From positions 1,736,001-1,800,000 of the forward strand of contig NZ_JAYDCJ010000003.1 of assembly GCF_034555935.1 (NCBI RefSeq): a stretch of DNA of 64,000 nt, read 5' to 3'. The notes beneath the pieces were generated by a model. It was not told where the DNA came from. It was given only the letters and a program-made list of their open reading frames with translations, and did no database searches. This DNA comes from Marinobacter qingdaonensis. Lineage in GTDB: Bacteria; Pseudomonadota; Gammaproteobacteria; Pseudomonadales; Oleiphilaceae. Shown here in pieces: positions 55,954-64,000 of this stretch (within the stretch, counting starts at the first letter, position 1; the number at the start of each line of letters is the position of its first letter). The translations under genes and the position numbers were made by a program.

Positions 55954-57018
55954 ATGACTTCATCCTTGGTGTACCCTTTCAAGCGCGCCGGCGGCGCGGT
56001 GAAATCCCTGGCGTCCGCAGCGGCGGTTGCGTTGCTGGCCGGCTGTTCAGCCAATCCGATCTACACCACCACCGGCGTGGTGCTGTCCAACTATTCCGAA
56101 GGCGAGGCCACGCCCTACGTCCTGCAGATGTCCGATCCGCAGATGGCCTGCTCCCTGGGTGAGGGGCTGGATCCCTTGCTGTACTCCTTCTCCCGGGTGA
56201 CCTCGGCGCCGGACACCACCGGCTCCCTGCTGATGCTGCTGGCCGGCAACTGCATGGAATACCGGGCCTGGGAAGCGGAGCTGGCGTACCTGCGCGCCGA
56301 TTTCCGGGGCGACGTTCCGGCCGCCAAGGACGCCCGCGAGGAGGCCAAACGCCTGAACGCCAAGACCGCGCAACGGCGCCTGCAGGCGTTCAACCGGGCC
56401 ATGGCCGCGTACGAATTTGATCCCGCCGCCGAGCCGCTGGAGTGTCCGTTCCTGTTCACCGAGCAGGACGAACTGACGTTCCTGCTGGGGCTGCTCACCG
56501 GCATGCAGGCCATCGTCAATGACGCCAATTCCGGTGCCATGGCGGGTATTCCCCGCAACATCGCGCCCCAGGCCGAGCGTGCCGCCAGCTGTCTGGACAA
56601 CAAGAAGTGGGGCGGTTTGCCCAACTCGATCCGGGCCCTGGTCTGGTTGCTGCTGCCGGACACCCGGCCGGCCCTGTCCCCGGACCCCTGGTCGGTGCTT
56701 GATCACAGCTCGGAACTGGGCATAGCGGCGGGTATGCGTGCCTCCATGGCGCTGGAAGCCGTGGCCGCGGAGACCTTCGGTCGCCCCGACGTGCTGGCCG
56801 ACACCATCGCCGAGTTCGTGGCCGCCGATGAGCGCATCGATGTCTGGGATGAATACCGTCTGGTCGACAACGTGGCCGCCGGCGTCATCCGGTTCTCCTC
56901 GGACAAGCACTGGACCGCGGAGTACGGTCACCGCACCCCGCAAGCCCACTACGGCAAGATGAGCCCCGAGCGGGACATGGAGCAGGTGGAAACCATGAGT
57001 CTGGATGACCTGCTGTAA
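55954..57018 (+). CDS. TRAP transporter TatT component-like lipoprotein
   Basis: A 354-residue lipoprotein with lipobox LLAGC (Cys ~31 after a longer n-region). The mature protein is almost all alpha-helical (SLGEGLDPLLYSFSRV, LAYLRADFRGDVPAAKDARE), matching the TatT (TPR-like) lipoproteins that partner TRAP receptors, first described for Tp0956 in Treponema pallidum. It is followed by a binding protein and a fused TRAP permease. Start: ATG 55954, preceded by GGGAACG. Assignment rests on helical character plus context. Confidence 0.75.
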   Translation: MTSSLVYPFKRAGGAVKSLASAAAVALLAGCSANPIYTTTGVVLSNYSEGEATPYVLQMSDPQMACSLGEGLDPLLYSFSRVTSAPDTTGSLLMLLAGNCMEYRAWEAELAYLRADFRGDVPAAKDAREEAKRLNAKTAQRRLQAFNRAMAAYEFDPAAEPLECPFLFTEQDELTFLLGLLTGMQAIVNDANSGAMAGIPRNIAPQAERAASCLDNKKWGGLPNSIRALVWLLLPDTRPALSPDPWSVLDHSSELGIAAGMRASMALEAVAAETFGRPDVLADTIAEFVAADERIDVWDEYRLVDNVAAGVIRFSSDKHWTAEYGHRTPQAHYGKMSPERDMEQVETMSLDDLL

Positions 57019-57078
57019 CGCAGGTCACCGAGCACCTTCTGAATAGCCTATAAACACAACAATGACCCGGAGGTCGTT

Positions 57079-58089
57079 ATGATCCGCAAATCCCTTACCG
57101 CGCTTACCCTGGCTGCCGTGGCTCCGCTGGCGTCGGCCAAGACAGTGTCCGTCTGCGTGTTCGACGTTATCGGTGCCAATGGCGACCTGTACAACATGGT
57201 CAAGGACTACGCCCTGGAAATGAAAGCCCACGGCGTCGACCTCGAACTCAAGCCCTACACGGACGAAGGGGTCGCCGTGGGGGATTTCAACGCCGGCCAG
57301 TGTGACGCGGTGGCGGCCACCGACCTCCGGACCCGTCCGTTCAACCGGTTCACCGGCAGCATCAGTGCCGTGGGCGCGCTGCCCACCTACGACGACCTCA
57401 AGACCCTGCTGGCGACCCTGGCCCAGCCCAAGGCCGCGCCGCTGATGAAAGAAAACGGCTACGAAGTGCTGGGCATCGTCCCGGCCGGCGCTGGCTACCT
57501 GTTCGTCAACGATCGCAGCATCGATACCGCCGGCGAGCTGGCGGGTAAGCGCATGGCCACCCTGGACTACCAGAAAGACGCCATCCACATGGTGAACTTC
57601 GTCAAGGCCACCGTGGTGCCCTCCGACATCACCAACTTTGCCGGCAAATTCAACAACGGTTCGGTCGACACCGCCTATGCGCCGGCGTTCGCCTACGAGG
57701 CCCTGGAACTCTACAAGGGCCTTGGCGACGACGGCGGCATCGTCGATTACCCGCTGGCCCAGCTGACCATCCAGATCATCGCCCGCGACGAGGTGCTGCC
57801 GGATGAGACCGCGCAACAGGCGCGGGAAGTGGCCTGGGGCATGTTCCCGCAGGCCATGAACCTGATCGCCAGCCAGGAAAAGGCCATTCCCGACGACAAG
57901 TGGGTGAAGATTCCCGAGAAGGACATCCAGGGTTACCAGGAAATGTTCCGTCAGAACCGCCTGGAAATGCGCGATGGCATGAACGGCGCGCCCGATGTCT
58001 ACCACCCGAAAATGCTGGGCCTGCTGAGCAAGATTCGCTGTGCCAGCAATCCGTCCGCGTCTGAGTGCACGGCGGCCAATCGCGAATAA
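57079..58089 (+). CDS. Putative TRAP solute-binding protein
   Basis: A 336-residue exported protein: short signal peptide (residues 1-20, PLASA) then VSVCVFDVIGANGDLYNM, a two-lobed receptor pattern with GVAVGDFNAGQCDAVAATDL and GVPAGAGYLFVND-like text (actual VPAGAGYLFVND). It resembles distant DctP-type or related receptors, not the common DctP group. CGGAGGT lies before the ATG. Sandwiched between the TatT-like lipoprotein and the TRAP permease, 15 bases from the latter, so it is the likely receptor. Confidence 0.78.
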   Translation: MIRKSLTALTLAAVAPLASAKTVSVCVFDVIGANGDLYNMVKDYALEMKAHGVDLELKPYTDEGVAVGDFNAGQCDAVAATDLRTRPFNRFTGSISAVGALPTYDDLKTLLATLAQPKAAPLMKENGYEVLGIVPAGAGYLFVNDRSIDTAGELAGKRMATLDYQKDAIHMVNFVKATVVPSDITNFAGKFNNGSVDTAYAPAFAYEALELYKGLGDDGGIVDYPLAQLTIQIIARDEVLPDETAQQAREVAWGMFPQAMNLIASQEKAIPDDKWVKIPEKDIQGYQEMFRQNRLEMRDGMNGAPDVYHPKMLGLLSKIRCASNPSASECTAANRE

Positions 58090-58104
58090 CAGGGTGGAAC
58101 ACTG

Positions 58105-60156
58105 ATGAACTGGCGAGCAATGACCGCGCCCGCAGCCAGAACCCTGTACCCCGTGCATCGACTGCACGGGGTGGTTCTGCTGCTGCTCCTGCTGTTCACC
58201 CTGCTGCTGGGTATGGGCAATTCGCTCCATTCCCGGCTGCTCTGGGTGGGGGAGCAGACCTGGCCCAACTACTACCTCTTGAACCCGGATGCGACCGAAC
58301 CGTCGTGTCGGCTGGAAATGGATGTCGATGCAGAGGTGCAGAAGCGTATCGCGGCCTACAAGCCGGATCCGGATGACCTGTTCAGCTCGCCGCCCAATCC
58401 CGATGCCATCCGCCAGTCCCTGACCCGCAATCTGGAACTCTGCCAGCAGGAGTACGCGCTCTACGAGCAGAATCTGGAGCACGCGACGCCGGCGCTGGGG
58501 GTGTTCAAGACCGTTGAGCAGGGGCTGGCCAAGTTCCTGCTCGACAACATCGAACTGACCAAGTACCTGTTCATCGCCATGTTTGCCATGGCGGCGGCCA
58601 TCGCGGCCCTGGACGCCGACCACATTGCCCTGCGCCTGCCCCGCAACCGCGCCGAGTGGCGCCTGAGCCAGGGCGTGCAGTTCGTGGTCAACGGCCTGAT
58701 GGTGGCCAGTCTGTACTCCTATCTGGGCAAGCTGGCGAACTCGCCAGGCTCGGAGGGCGCGGCCAGCCTGCAGTACGCCTGGTCCGGGGTGTTTGGTCTG
58801 TTCATGGTGATCAACCTGATCCGGCTGGTGCAGGTGCCCGAGCGCATGCGGGCCGGCCGGCTCAACCTGTCCTCGGGCCTGGTCATGCCGCTCTACTGCG
58901 TCATGGGCCTGATTGCCATGAGCTACTTCCTGTTCGTGGACGGCTACGCCTCCGGCCTGGCGATCTACTTCGGCATGATGACCAACCTGTCGTCGATGTT
59001 CATCAACATCGGCCTCTATGTGCTGGTCGGCATGGTCCTCAAGCAGACCCGACTGCCGGAACTGCTGTTGAACGTGATCAAGCCGTTCAATCTGCCGGCG
59101 CCCCTGCTGGCCTCGGTGATCATCTTTGCCACCGCTTTCCCGACCGCGTTTACCGGCGCCTCGGGTATTTTCATCCTTGCCGTCGGCGGGGTGGTGTACG
59201 ACGAACTGCGCCGGGCCGGTGCCGGCCGTCAGCTGTCGCTGGCGACCACGGCCATGTCCGGCAGTCTGGGTGTGGTGCTCAACCCGTGCCTGCTGATCGT
59301 GGTGGTGGCCGCGCTGAACAAGGAAGTGACCACCACCGAGATGTACGGTTGGGGCTTCTGGGTGTTCATCATGTCGGCCTCGCTGTTCTCGCTGATCGTG
59401 TGCAAGACCCAGGGCAACTGGAAGCCGCGCCCGGCGCCCGGTGCCCTGCGTGCCGCGCTGGTCCAGATGAAACCGCTGGTGCCCTACGTCGCCGTGGGTG
59501 CGCTGGTCATCCTGTCGATCTGGCTGATCCTCGGCCTGCGCTTCAACGAGTACAGCGCGCCGATGATCCTGCCGCTGGTCATGCTGGCGCTGGTACTGCT
59601 GGACGCCGGTAAGGACAGCCGCGGCGAGGACGAATCCCGGTTGCAGGCGTTCTGGAATCGCAGTGCCGTTGCCGCCTCCGACTCGGCCGTGCACATCGGG
59701 GCCCTGCTGGCGCTGATCGGGTTCTCCATCTGCCTCGGTGGCATCCTGGAGCGTTCCGATCTGGTTCATGTCCTGTTCCCCGAAGACCTCGCCAGTCCGT
59801 GGCTGGCCATGCTGGTCATCGTGGTGATGCTGACCTTTATCGGTATGGTGATGGACCCGTTCGGTGCCGTGATTCTGGTCTCGGCCACGATCGCCCAGCC
59901 GGCGATCCAGTTGGGTATCGATCCGCTGCACTTCTGGATCGTGTGCCTGGTGGCGTTCGAGCTGGGTTACCTGAGCCCGCCGGTGGCACTGAACCACCTG
60001 CTGACCCGCCAGGTGGTGGGCGAGACCGAGGTGCTGGCCTGCGAGCGCACCGGCAGTTTCTGGCACCGCTATGAGCGCCTGCTGCTGCCGCTGGCGGTCA
60101 TGGGCCCGACCCTGCTGGTGACCGCGTTCGTGCCGATGCTGTTCTACGCGCTCTGA
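58105..60156 (+). CDS. Fused TRAP transporter permease (DctQ-DctM-like)
   Basis: A 683-residue membrane protein. An N-terminal part (residues ~1-250) has a first helix, a ~110-residue extramembrane segment rich in charged residues and cysteines, and a small-subunit-like helix group. The C-terminal ~430 residues are DctM-like with ~11 helices (IIFATAFPTAFTGASGIFIL; VVMLTFIGMVMDPFGAVILV; LGYLSPPVALNHLL). TRAP transporters use a sodium gradient to import carboxylates delivered by a receptor. Fusion of the two membrane subunits is common in this family; the large insertion after helix one is unusual. Terminator follows. Confidence 0.87.
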   Translation: MNWRAMTAPAARTLYPVHRLHGVVLLLLLLFTLLLGMGNSLHSRLLWVGEQTWPNYYLLNPDATEPSCRLEMDVDAEVQKRIAAYKPDPDDLFSSPPNPDAIRQSLTRNLELCQQEYALYEQNLEHATPALGVFKTVEQGLAKFLLDNIELTKYLFIAMFAMAAAIAALDADHIALRLPRNRAEWRLSQGVQFVVNGLMVASLYSYLGKLANSPGSEGAASLQYAWSGVFGLFMVINLIRLVQVPERMRAGRLNLSSGLVMPLYCVMGLIAMSYFLFVDGYASGLAIYFGMMTNLSSMFINIGLYVLVGMVLKQTRLPELLLNVIKPFNLPAPLLASVIIFATAFPTAFTGASGIFILAVGGVVYDELRRAGAGRQLSLATTAMSGSLGVVLNPCLLIVVVAALNKEVTTTEMYGWGFWVFIMSASLFSLIVCKTQGNWKPRPAPGALRAALVQMKPLVPYVAVGALVILSIWLILGLRFNEYSAPMILPLVMLALVLLDAGKDSRGEDESRLQAFWNRSAVAASDSAVHIGALLALIGFSICLGGILERSDLVHVLFPEDLASPWLAMLVIVVMLTFIGMVMDPFGAVILVSATIAQPAIQLGIDPLHFWIVCLVAFELGYLSPPVALNHLLTRQVVGETEVLACERTGSFWHRYERLLLPLAVMGPTLLVTAFVPMLFYAL

Positions 60157-60172
60157 CGGAACGGCAGACCGG

Positions 60173-60208
60173 AAAACCGCCTCGGGGAGACCCGACGGCG
60201 GTTTTTTT
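60173..60208 (+). terminator. Intrinsic terminator of the TatT/TRAP operon
   Basis: AAAACCGCC pairs with GGCGGTTTT, and inside it TCGGG pairs with CCCGA around a 4-base loop; a run of seven T follows. It lies 16 bases past the permease stop. Confidence 0.9.
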
Positions 60209-60321
60209 GCATCTGAACGGCGTGCCGATAACGTATCGAACTAAACTGTTCACAGAGCACCACTGAGAAATGCGGTAGGCTGGCGCTCGACACATTCCTT
60301 GCGACCATACCAGGTAGAATC

Positions 60322-62961
60322 ATGAAACTTCGATTTGGGTTTTCGGTGGGCGTCTTGGCGCTGGTAACGGTGATCGCTGGATGCGGGGGCGGCAGCAGTG
60401 ATCGCTCCCTGTCCGGTTGCCTGGGCCAGACCTCGTTTGCGATCGGCTCCGGCGTCGAGCCCTCGGCGGTCAGTGTCAGTGGCGTGATCGAGATTGAAAG
60501 CCAGACCCGGGTCGACTCCGACACCAGCGACGACCTTCGACTGAATCAGGCGGTCAGCAACAACTGCGACACCGAGGCCCAGCCGTTACCAGTGACCGGG
60601 GTGGCCGGCGGCTACGTCAGTGCCACCTCCGGGATCTACCCGGACACCGGCCAGCAACTGGACTTTGCCCAGGACGTCCAGGACTACTACACCGCCCAGC
60701 TCAAAGCGGGCGACCGGGTCTCCCTTCAGGTGTTCCAGACCGGGGACATGGAGCCAGGGCGCGCGCGCCTGCAGATTTTCGACCCGTCGGACCGGCAGGT
60801 ATTCGACAGTCAGAGCGGCTTTACCTCCGAACCGCCGTTCCTGCACTCCATTGCCATGGGGCAGGGCGAGTTCACCATCCGGGTCAGCAGTGTGTCCGGC
60901 GGCCCCATGCGCTATGTCCTGATTGCCGCGGCCGAGGGCACCACCTCCATGATGAATACCGCGTACGCGGACCCTGGCTTTGTGCCCGGTGAGGCGGTAG
61001 CGACCCTGCGCCGGACCGGGCCGGAGCCGGCGGGTGAGCAACTGGTGACCAGTCTGGCGGCCGACGGGGCCGTGGCGCTGGGCAGCGGCGCCTGGAAACT
61101 GTCGATGAACCTGCCGGGCGCGGCGGCGCCCCTGAATCAGCAGGCGCAGGCCTGGCAACGCACGGAAACCCTGTCCTGGATCAAGACCCTGCGCGAGCAT
61201 CCCGATGTCGCGTCGGTGTCGCCCAATTACCACATTCATGCCCAGACCCTGAGTCCCGAGTCCAACCCCCTGTACAGCCGGCAATGGAATCTGCCGTTGA
61301 TCAACCTGCCCATCGCCTGGCAGGCGGCCCCGAACTTCGGGCGTGGCGTCGGCGTGGCGGTGATGGACACCGGCCTGTTCAGCGCCACGCCCAACAGCTA
61401 CGGCAATTGGCACCCGGATCTGAACGCCAATGTGGTACCGGCCTCGGTTGACTTGCTGGATTATGTCTCGGGCGAGCTGGACATCGACAACCAGCAGGGC
61501 CGGGACACCAATCCGGCCGACCCGGGCGACGGTCAGGCTCGCTCCAGCAACTTCCACGGCAGCCACGTCGCCGGCATCGTCAGTGCGGTGGATAACAGCG
61601 CGGGCATCGTCGGCGTGGCCAACGCCTCGACCTTGATTCCGGTTCGGGTTCTGGGGCGCCAGGGCACTGGCAGTCTGTCCGATCTCATTGCTGCGGTCAG
61701 CTGGGCCGGCCAGGCCGACAGTGGCGTGGACGTGATCAACCTCAGCCTTGGGGGCGTCGGTCCGGATGTCGCGCTGGAAAACGCCATCAACGATGCCTTC
61801 TCGAGGGGCAAGCTCATAGTTGCAGCCGCCGGCAATGCGGCCACCGACGAGCCCACCTATCCCGCGGCCTTCGACAATGTCGTGGGCGTTGGGGCGGTGG
61901 ATGCCGGCGGCACCCGGGCGTCCTACTCCAATTTCGGCGTGTCCGTGGATCTGGTGGCGCCGGGCGGTGACGCCAGCCGGGACGCCAACCTCGATGGCGC
62001 CGCCGATGTGATCACCAGCGCTTGGGGCACCGACGACGGTGGCGTGTTCGAGCCCGGGTACGCGGGGCTTCAGGGCACCTCCATGGCCGCGCCCCATGTG
62101 GCCGGCGTTTATGCGCTGATGAAGGGGGAGGAGCCGACGCTGACGCCAGGCCAGTTTTTTGCCTTGTTGGCAGATGGCCAACTGACCGATACCGTCGGCA
62201 GTGCGACCGAGTACGGGGCGGGGTTGATCAACGCCATCAAGGCCGTCGATGCGGCGCGCAGTGGCAACATTCCGGATGTGCTGGCTGCATCACCCTCGGT
62301 GCTGTCGTTCAGTCAGGCAACGCTGTCCCAGACCCTGTCGTTCGTCCGTTACCCCAGTTTGGCGGAGATCACGATCCAGTCGGTCGTGGTCGGCGACGAC
62401 TGGCTGCAAATCGATCCGGCGATTGCCGGTGGCGCGCCACCGAGTTCGGTCACGGTCACGGTCGACGCCAGCCAGTTGGATACCAGCCAGATCTATTCCA
62501 GTGAAATCCTGATTACCTATAATGGCGGTCGCGAGCTGGAGATCCCGGTCAATGTCCGCCTGGTGGATCCGACCGACGAGCGCAATGCCGGCCGGCATTA
62601 CGTGCTGCTGGTGACCAGCGACGGCAATTACGACACCGTGGCGCAAACGGTTGTGAGTGCCACCGGCGGGCAGTATCGTTTCCAGTTTGGGGCGGTGGAC
62701 CCGGGCGACTATTTCCTGGTGGCCGGCACGGACACCGACAACAACGGGTTTATCTGCGAGAGCGGCGAGGCCTGCGCCGAATATCCGGTCAATGGCCTGC
62801 CTCAGCCCATCTCGGTCGGTCTGGACCCGATCAGCGGCATTGCCCTGAGCACCAGTTTCCGCCGCCCGACCATCAGTGCCCTCGGCGCCCCGAGGGTGGA
62901 CTTCCAGGGGTATCGCCTGAATCGCGACGGCCCCACAGCCAAAAAGGTACAGGTTCAGTGA
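60322..62961 (+). CDS. Large subtilisin-like protease, lipoprotein
   Basis: An 879-residue S8 protease with a lipobox (VIAGC, Cys ~21). Residues ~95-205: a PPC-like beta domain (unusually N-terminal). ~215-310: inhibitor I9-like pro-domain ending VASVSPNYHIHA. ~315-640: catalytic domain with Asp in VMDTGLF, His in FHGSHVAGIV and Ser in GTSMAAPH. ~650-879: C-terminal beta-rich domains, including a VDPGDYFLVAGTDTDNNG stretch that may bind calcium. As a lipoprotein it would be anchored at the cell surface. Its TGA overlaps the GTG of the PrcB-like gene, so the two are made together. Confidence 0.92.
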   Translation: MKLRFGFSVGVLALVTVIAGCGGGSSDRSLSGCLGQTSFAIGSGVEPSAVSVSGVIEIESQTRVDSDTSDDLRLNQAVSNNCDTEAQPLPVTGVAGGYVSATSGIYPDTGQQLDFAQDVQDYYTAQLKAGDRVSLQVFQTGDMEPGRARLQIFDPSDRQVFDSQSGFTSEPPFLHSIAMGQGEFTIRVSSVSGGPMRYVLIAAAEGTTSMMNTAYADPGFVPGEAVATLRRTGPEPAGEQLVTSLAADGAVALGSGAWKLSMNLPGAAAPLNQQAQAWQRTETLSWIKTLREHPDVASVSPNYHIHAQTLSPESNPLYSRQWNLPLINLPIAWQAAPNFGRGVGVAVMDTGLFSATPNSYGNWHPDLNANVVPASVDLLDYVSGELDIDNQQGRDTNPADPGDGQARSSNFHGSHVAGIVSAVDNSAGIVGVANASTLIPVRVLGRQGTGSLSDLIAAVSWAGQADSGVDVINLSLGGVGPDVALENAINDAFSRGKLIVAAAGNAATDEPTYPAAFDNVVGVGAVDAGGTRASYSNFGVSVDLVAPGGDASRDANLDGAADVITSAWGTDDGGVFEPGYAGLQGTSMAAPHVAGVYALMKGEEPTLTPGQFFALLADGQLTDTVGSATEYGAGLINAIKAVDAARSGNIPDVLAASPSVLSFSQATLSQTLSFVRYPSLAEITIQSVVVGDDWLQIDPAIAGGAPPSSVTVTVDASQLDTSQIYSSEILITYNGGRELEIPVNVRLVDPTDERNAGRHYVLLVTSDGNYDTVAQTVVSATGGQYRFQFGAVDPGDYFLVAGTDTDNNGFICESGEACAEYPVNGLPQPISVGLDPISGIALSTSFRRPTISALGAPRVDFQGYRLNRDGPTAKKVQVQ

Positions 62962-63434
62962 TAGCAAGTGCGTGGCGTTGTTCGTTCCTGGCGACCCTGC
63001 TGGTGGGAATCACCGGCTGTGCCGCCCAGCAGACCGAAACCGCATCGGGTGGGCCACTGGCTCGCCAGATTGCCCAGTCCAGCCATTGCGGCCTGACCGC
63101 GCCGGGGCGCGTGGTGCTGGCCGATCGCGGCGAAGTCGATCGGCTCGAGGCATTGCCCGCACGCAACCTGTCGCTGGCACCACTGCGGGCGGTCGATTTC
63201 AATCGCGAGAAGGTGGTGCTGGTGGCCATGGGCCAGAAGTCGACCGGTGGTTACAGCGTGACCCTGGCCGGATCCCGGATTGTCGACCAGCAACTGGTGC
63301 TCTCCGTTGCCAGCCGGGCGCCCGACCCGGGCACGATGGTCACCCAGGCCCTCACCACGCCCTGCACCGCCATTGCCGTGACTGCCTCGGGCTGGAGCGA
63401 GCTGCGCATTGTCGAGGCTGAAAACAACCGTTGA
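62958..63434 (+). CDS. PrcB-domain lipoprotein, partner of the upstream subtilase
   Basis: A 158-residue lipoprotein with lipobox ITGC (Cys ~21). Residues ~80-150 carry the PrcB C-terminal-type domain (GQKSTGGYSVTLAGSRIV, then a PG...TQALTTPCTAIAV stretch). In the Treponema denticola dentilisin complex, lipoprotein PrcB associates with the subtilisin-like lipoprotein PrtP. The same pairing occurs here, with the GTG start overlapping the protease stop (GTGA). A chaperone or anchoring role for the protease is likely but inferred. Confidence 0.82.
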   Translation: MIASAWRCSFLATLLVGITGCAAQQTETASGGPLARQIAQSSHCGLTAPGRVVLADRGEVDRLEALPARNLSLAPLRAVDFNREKVVLVAMGQKSTGGYSVTLAGSRIVDQQLVLSVASRAPDPGTMVTQALTTPCTAIAVTASGWSELRIVEAENNR

Positions 63435-63501
63435 TCTTTCCCGCCGAATCCCTAAGCTATGACGCAGCTATTCGTTCCAATCGCGGAGTCACTTCCTGCT
63501 T

Positions 63502-64000
63502 ATGAGCCAGCAACAATACAACGCCGAAGCCATTGAGGTCCTCAAGGGCCTGGATCCGGTGCGCAAGCGTCCGGGCATGTACACAGACACCACTCGGCCG
63601 AACCACCTGGCGCAGGAAGTCATCGACAACAGCGTGGATGAGGCCCTTGCCGGTCACGCCCGCCGCATCGACGTGGTGCTGCACAGCGACGGCTCACTGA
63701 GTGTCGAGGACGACGGTCGCGGCATGCCGGTAGACCTGCATAAAGAGGAAGGCCTGCCCGGGGTCGAACTGATCCTGACCCGGCTGCACGCCGGCGGCAA
63801 GTTCTCCCAGGGTAATTACAACTTCTCCGGCGGCCTGCACGGGGTTGGCGTCTCGGTGGTCAACGCCCTGTCCACCCATCTGGAAGTGACCATCAAGCGC
63901 GACGGCCAACTCCACCGGATGTCTTTTGCCAACGGTGAAAAGGCCTCCGAGCTGGAAGTCATCGACACCGTCGGCAAGCGCAACACCGGCACCCGGCTCA
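63502..64000 (+). CDS. parE: DNA topoisomerase IV subunit B, 5' part
   Basis: The first 166 codons of a GHKL ATPase subunit, cut by the window end. It begins [20 protein letters not shown] with RKRPGMYTD next, then the ATP-site motifs [18 protein letters not shown] and [16 protein letters not shown]. The NAEAIEVL opening and RKRPGMY are ParE-like rather than GyrB-like. ParE with ParC decatenates daughter chromosomes. The frame is open to the end of the window. Confidence 0.95.
   Translation, partial: MSQQQYNAEAIEVLKGLDPVRKRPGMYTDTTRPNHLAQEVIDNSVDEALAGHARRIDVVLHSDGSLSVEDDGRGMPVDLHKEEGLPGVELILTRLHAGGKFSQGNYNFSGGLHGVGVSVVNALSTHLEVTIKRDGQLHRMSFANGEKASELEVIDTVGKRNTGTRL

Noticed and set aside
57025..60066. 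A 1013-codon open frame antisense to the TRAP binding protein and permease
   Set aside because: Same shadow effect: histidine/glutamine-rich translation without domains, and the plus strand carries well-supported genes with ribosome sites and a terminator.

Overview
The window looks like a chromosomal segment from a GC-rich marine gammaproteobacterium, most likely Marinobacter or a close relative. The basis is gene content and gene order recognised by eye (acyclic terpene cluster, TatT-type TRAP locus, serA/D2HGDH pair, parE). No database search was run. About 52 protein genes are supported. I saw no rRNA, tRNA, CRISPR array, phage or insertion sequence.

Region by region. 1-8.4 kb: the end of a PhoX-like phosphatase, a chemoreceptor with a C-terminal sensor domain, a small membrane protein, a GGDEF/EAL gene cut in two by an in-frame stop, an OmpA-like porin paired with a thrombospondin-type-3 repeat lipoprotein, and a tiny overlapping gene pair. 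8.5-17.8 kb: an MFS transporter, rlmJ, a stand-alone TRAP-type binding lipoprotein, a DMT exporter, a GIY-YIG protein, two alpha/beta hydrolases, an OmpA-like lipoprotein, a coiled-coil protein and a secreted subtilase. 17.8-28.8 kb: mostly core metabolism (serA divergent from a D-2-hydroxyglutarate dehydrogenase and a sirtuin, apt with a purine permease, an ABC1 kinase, an FAH-fold hydrolase, a TRIC channel protein), plus a membrane-anchored BLUF photoreceptor and a quinone-oxidoreductase-like protein.

28.9-41 kb is a catabolic block: a LysR regulator divergent from a thioesterase and an unknown permease, then acyl-CoA dehydrogenase, class III CoA-transferase, a PimF-like hydratase/dehydrogenase fusion, an IclR (PcaR-type) regulator and a tripartite tricarboxylate transporter (tctCBA). 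PcaR-box-like palindromes sit upstream of both the IclR gene and tctC. The simplest reading is import, CoA activation and beta-oxidation of an organic (perhaps dicarboxylic) acid.

41-53 kb is a complete acyclic terpene utilisation (atu) cluster, atuABCDEFGH on the minus strand with a divergent TetR gene in the atuR position. It would convert citronellol/geraniol-type acids through geranyl-CoA carboxylation. Two copies of an unusual hairpin-framed repeat, with conserved inner palindromes and unrelated but self-complementary arms, flank atuE in opposite orientation. This is the most novel-looking structure in the window.

53-64 kb carries a lipoprotein penicillin-acylase-family enzyme divergent from a three-gene TatT/TRAP transporter operon, then a subtilase lipoprotein translationally coupled to a PrcB-domain lipoprotein (resembling the spirochaete dentilisin complex), and the start of parE. 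The only gene-free stretch over 300 bases is 4979-5322.
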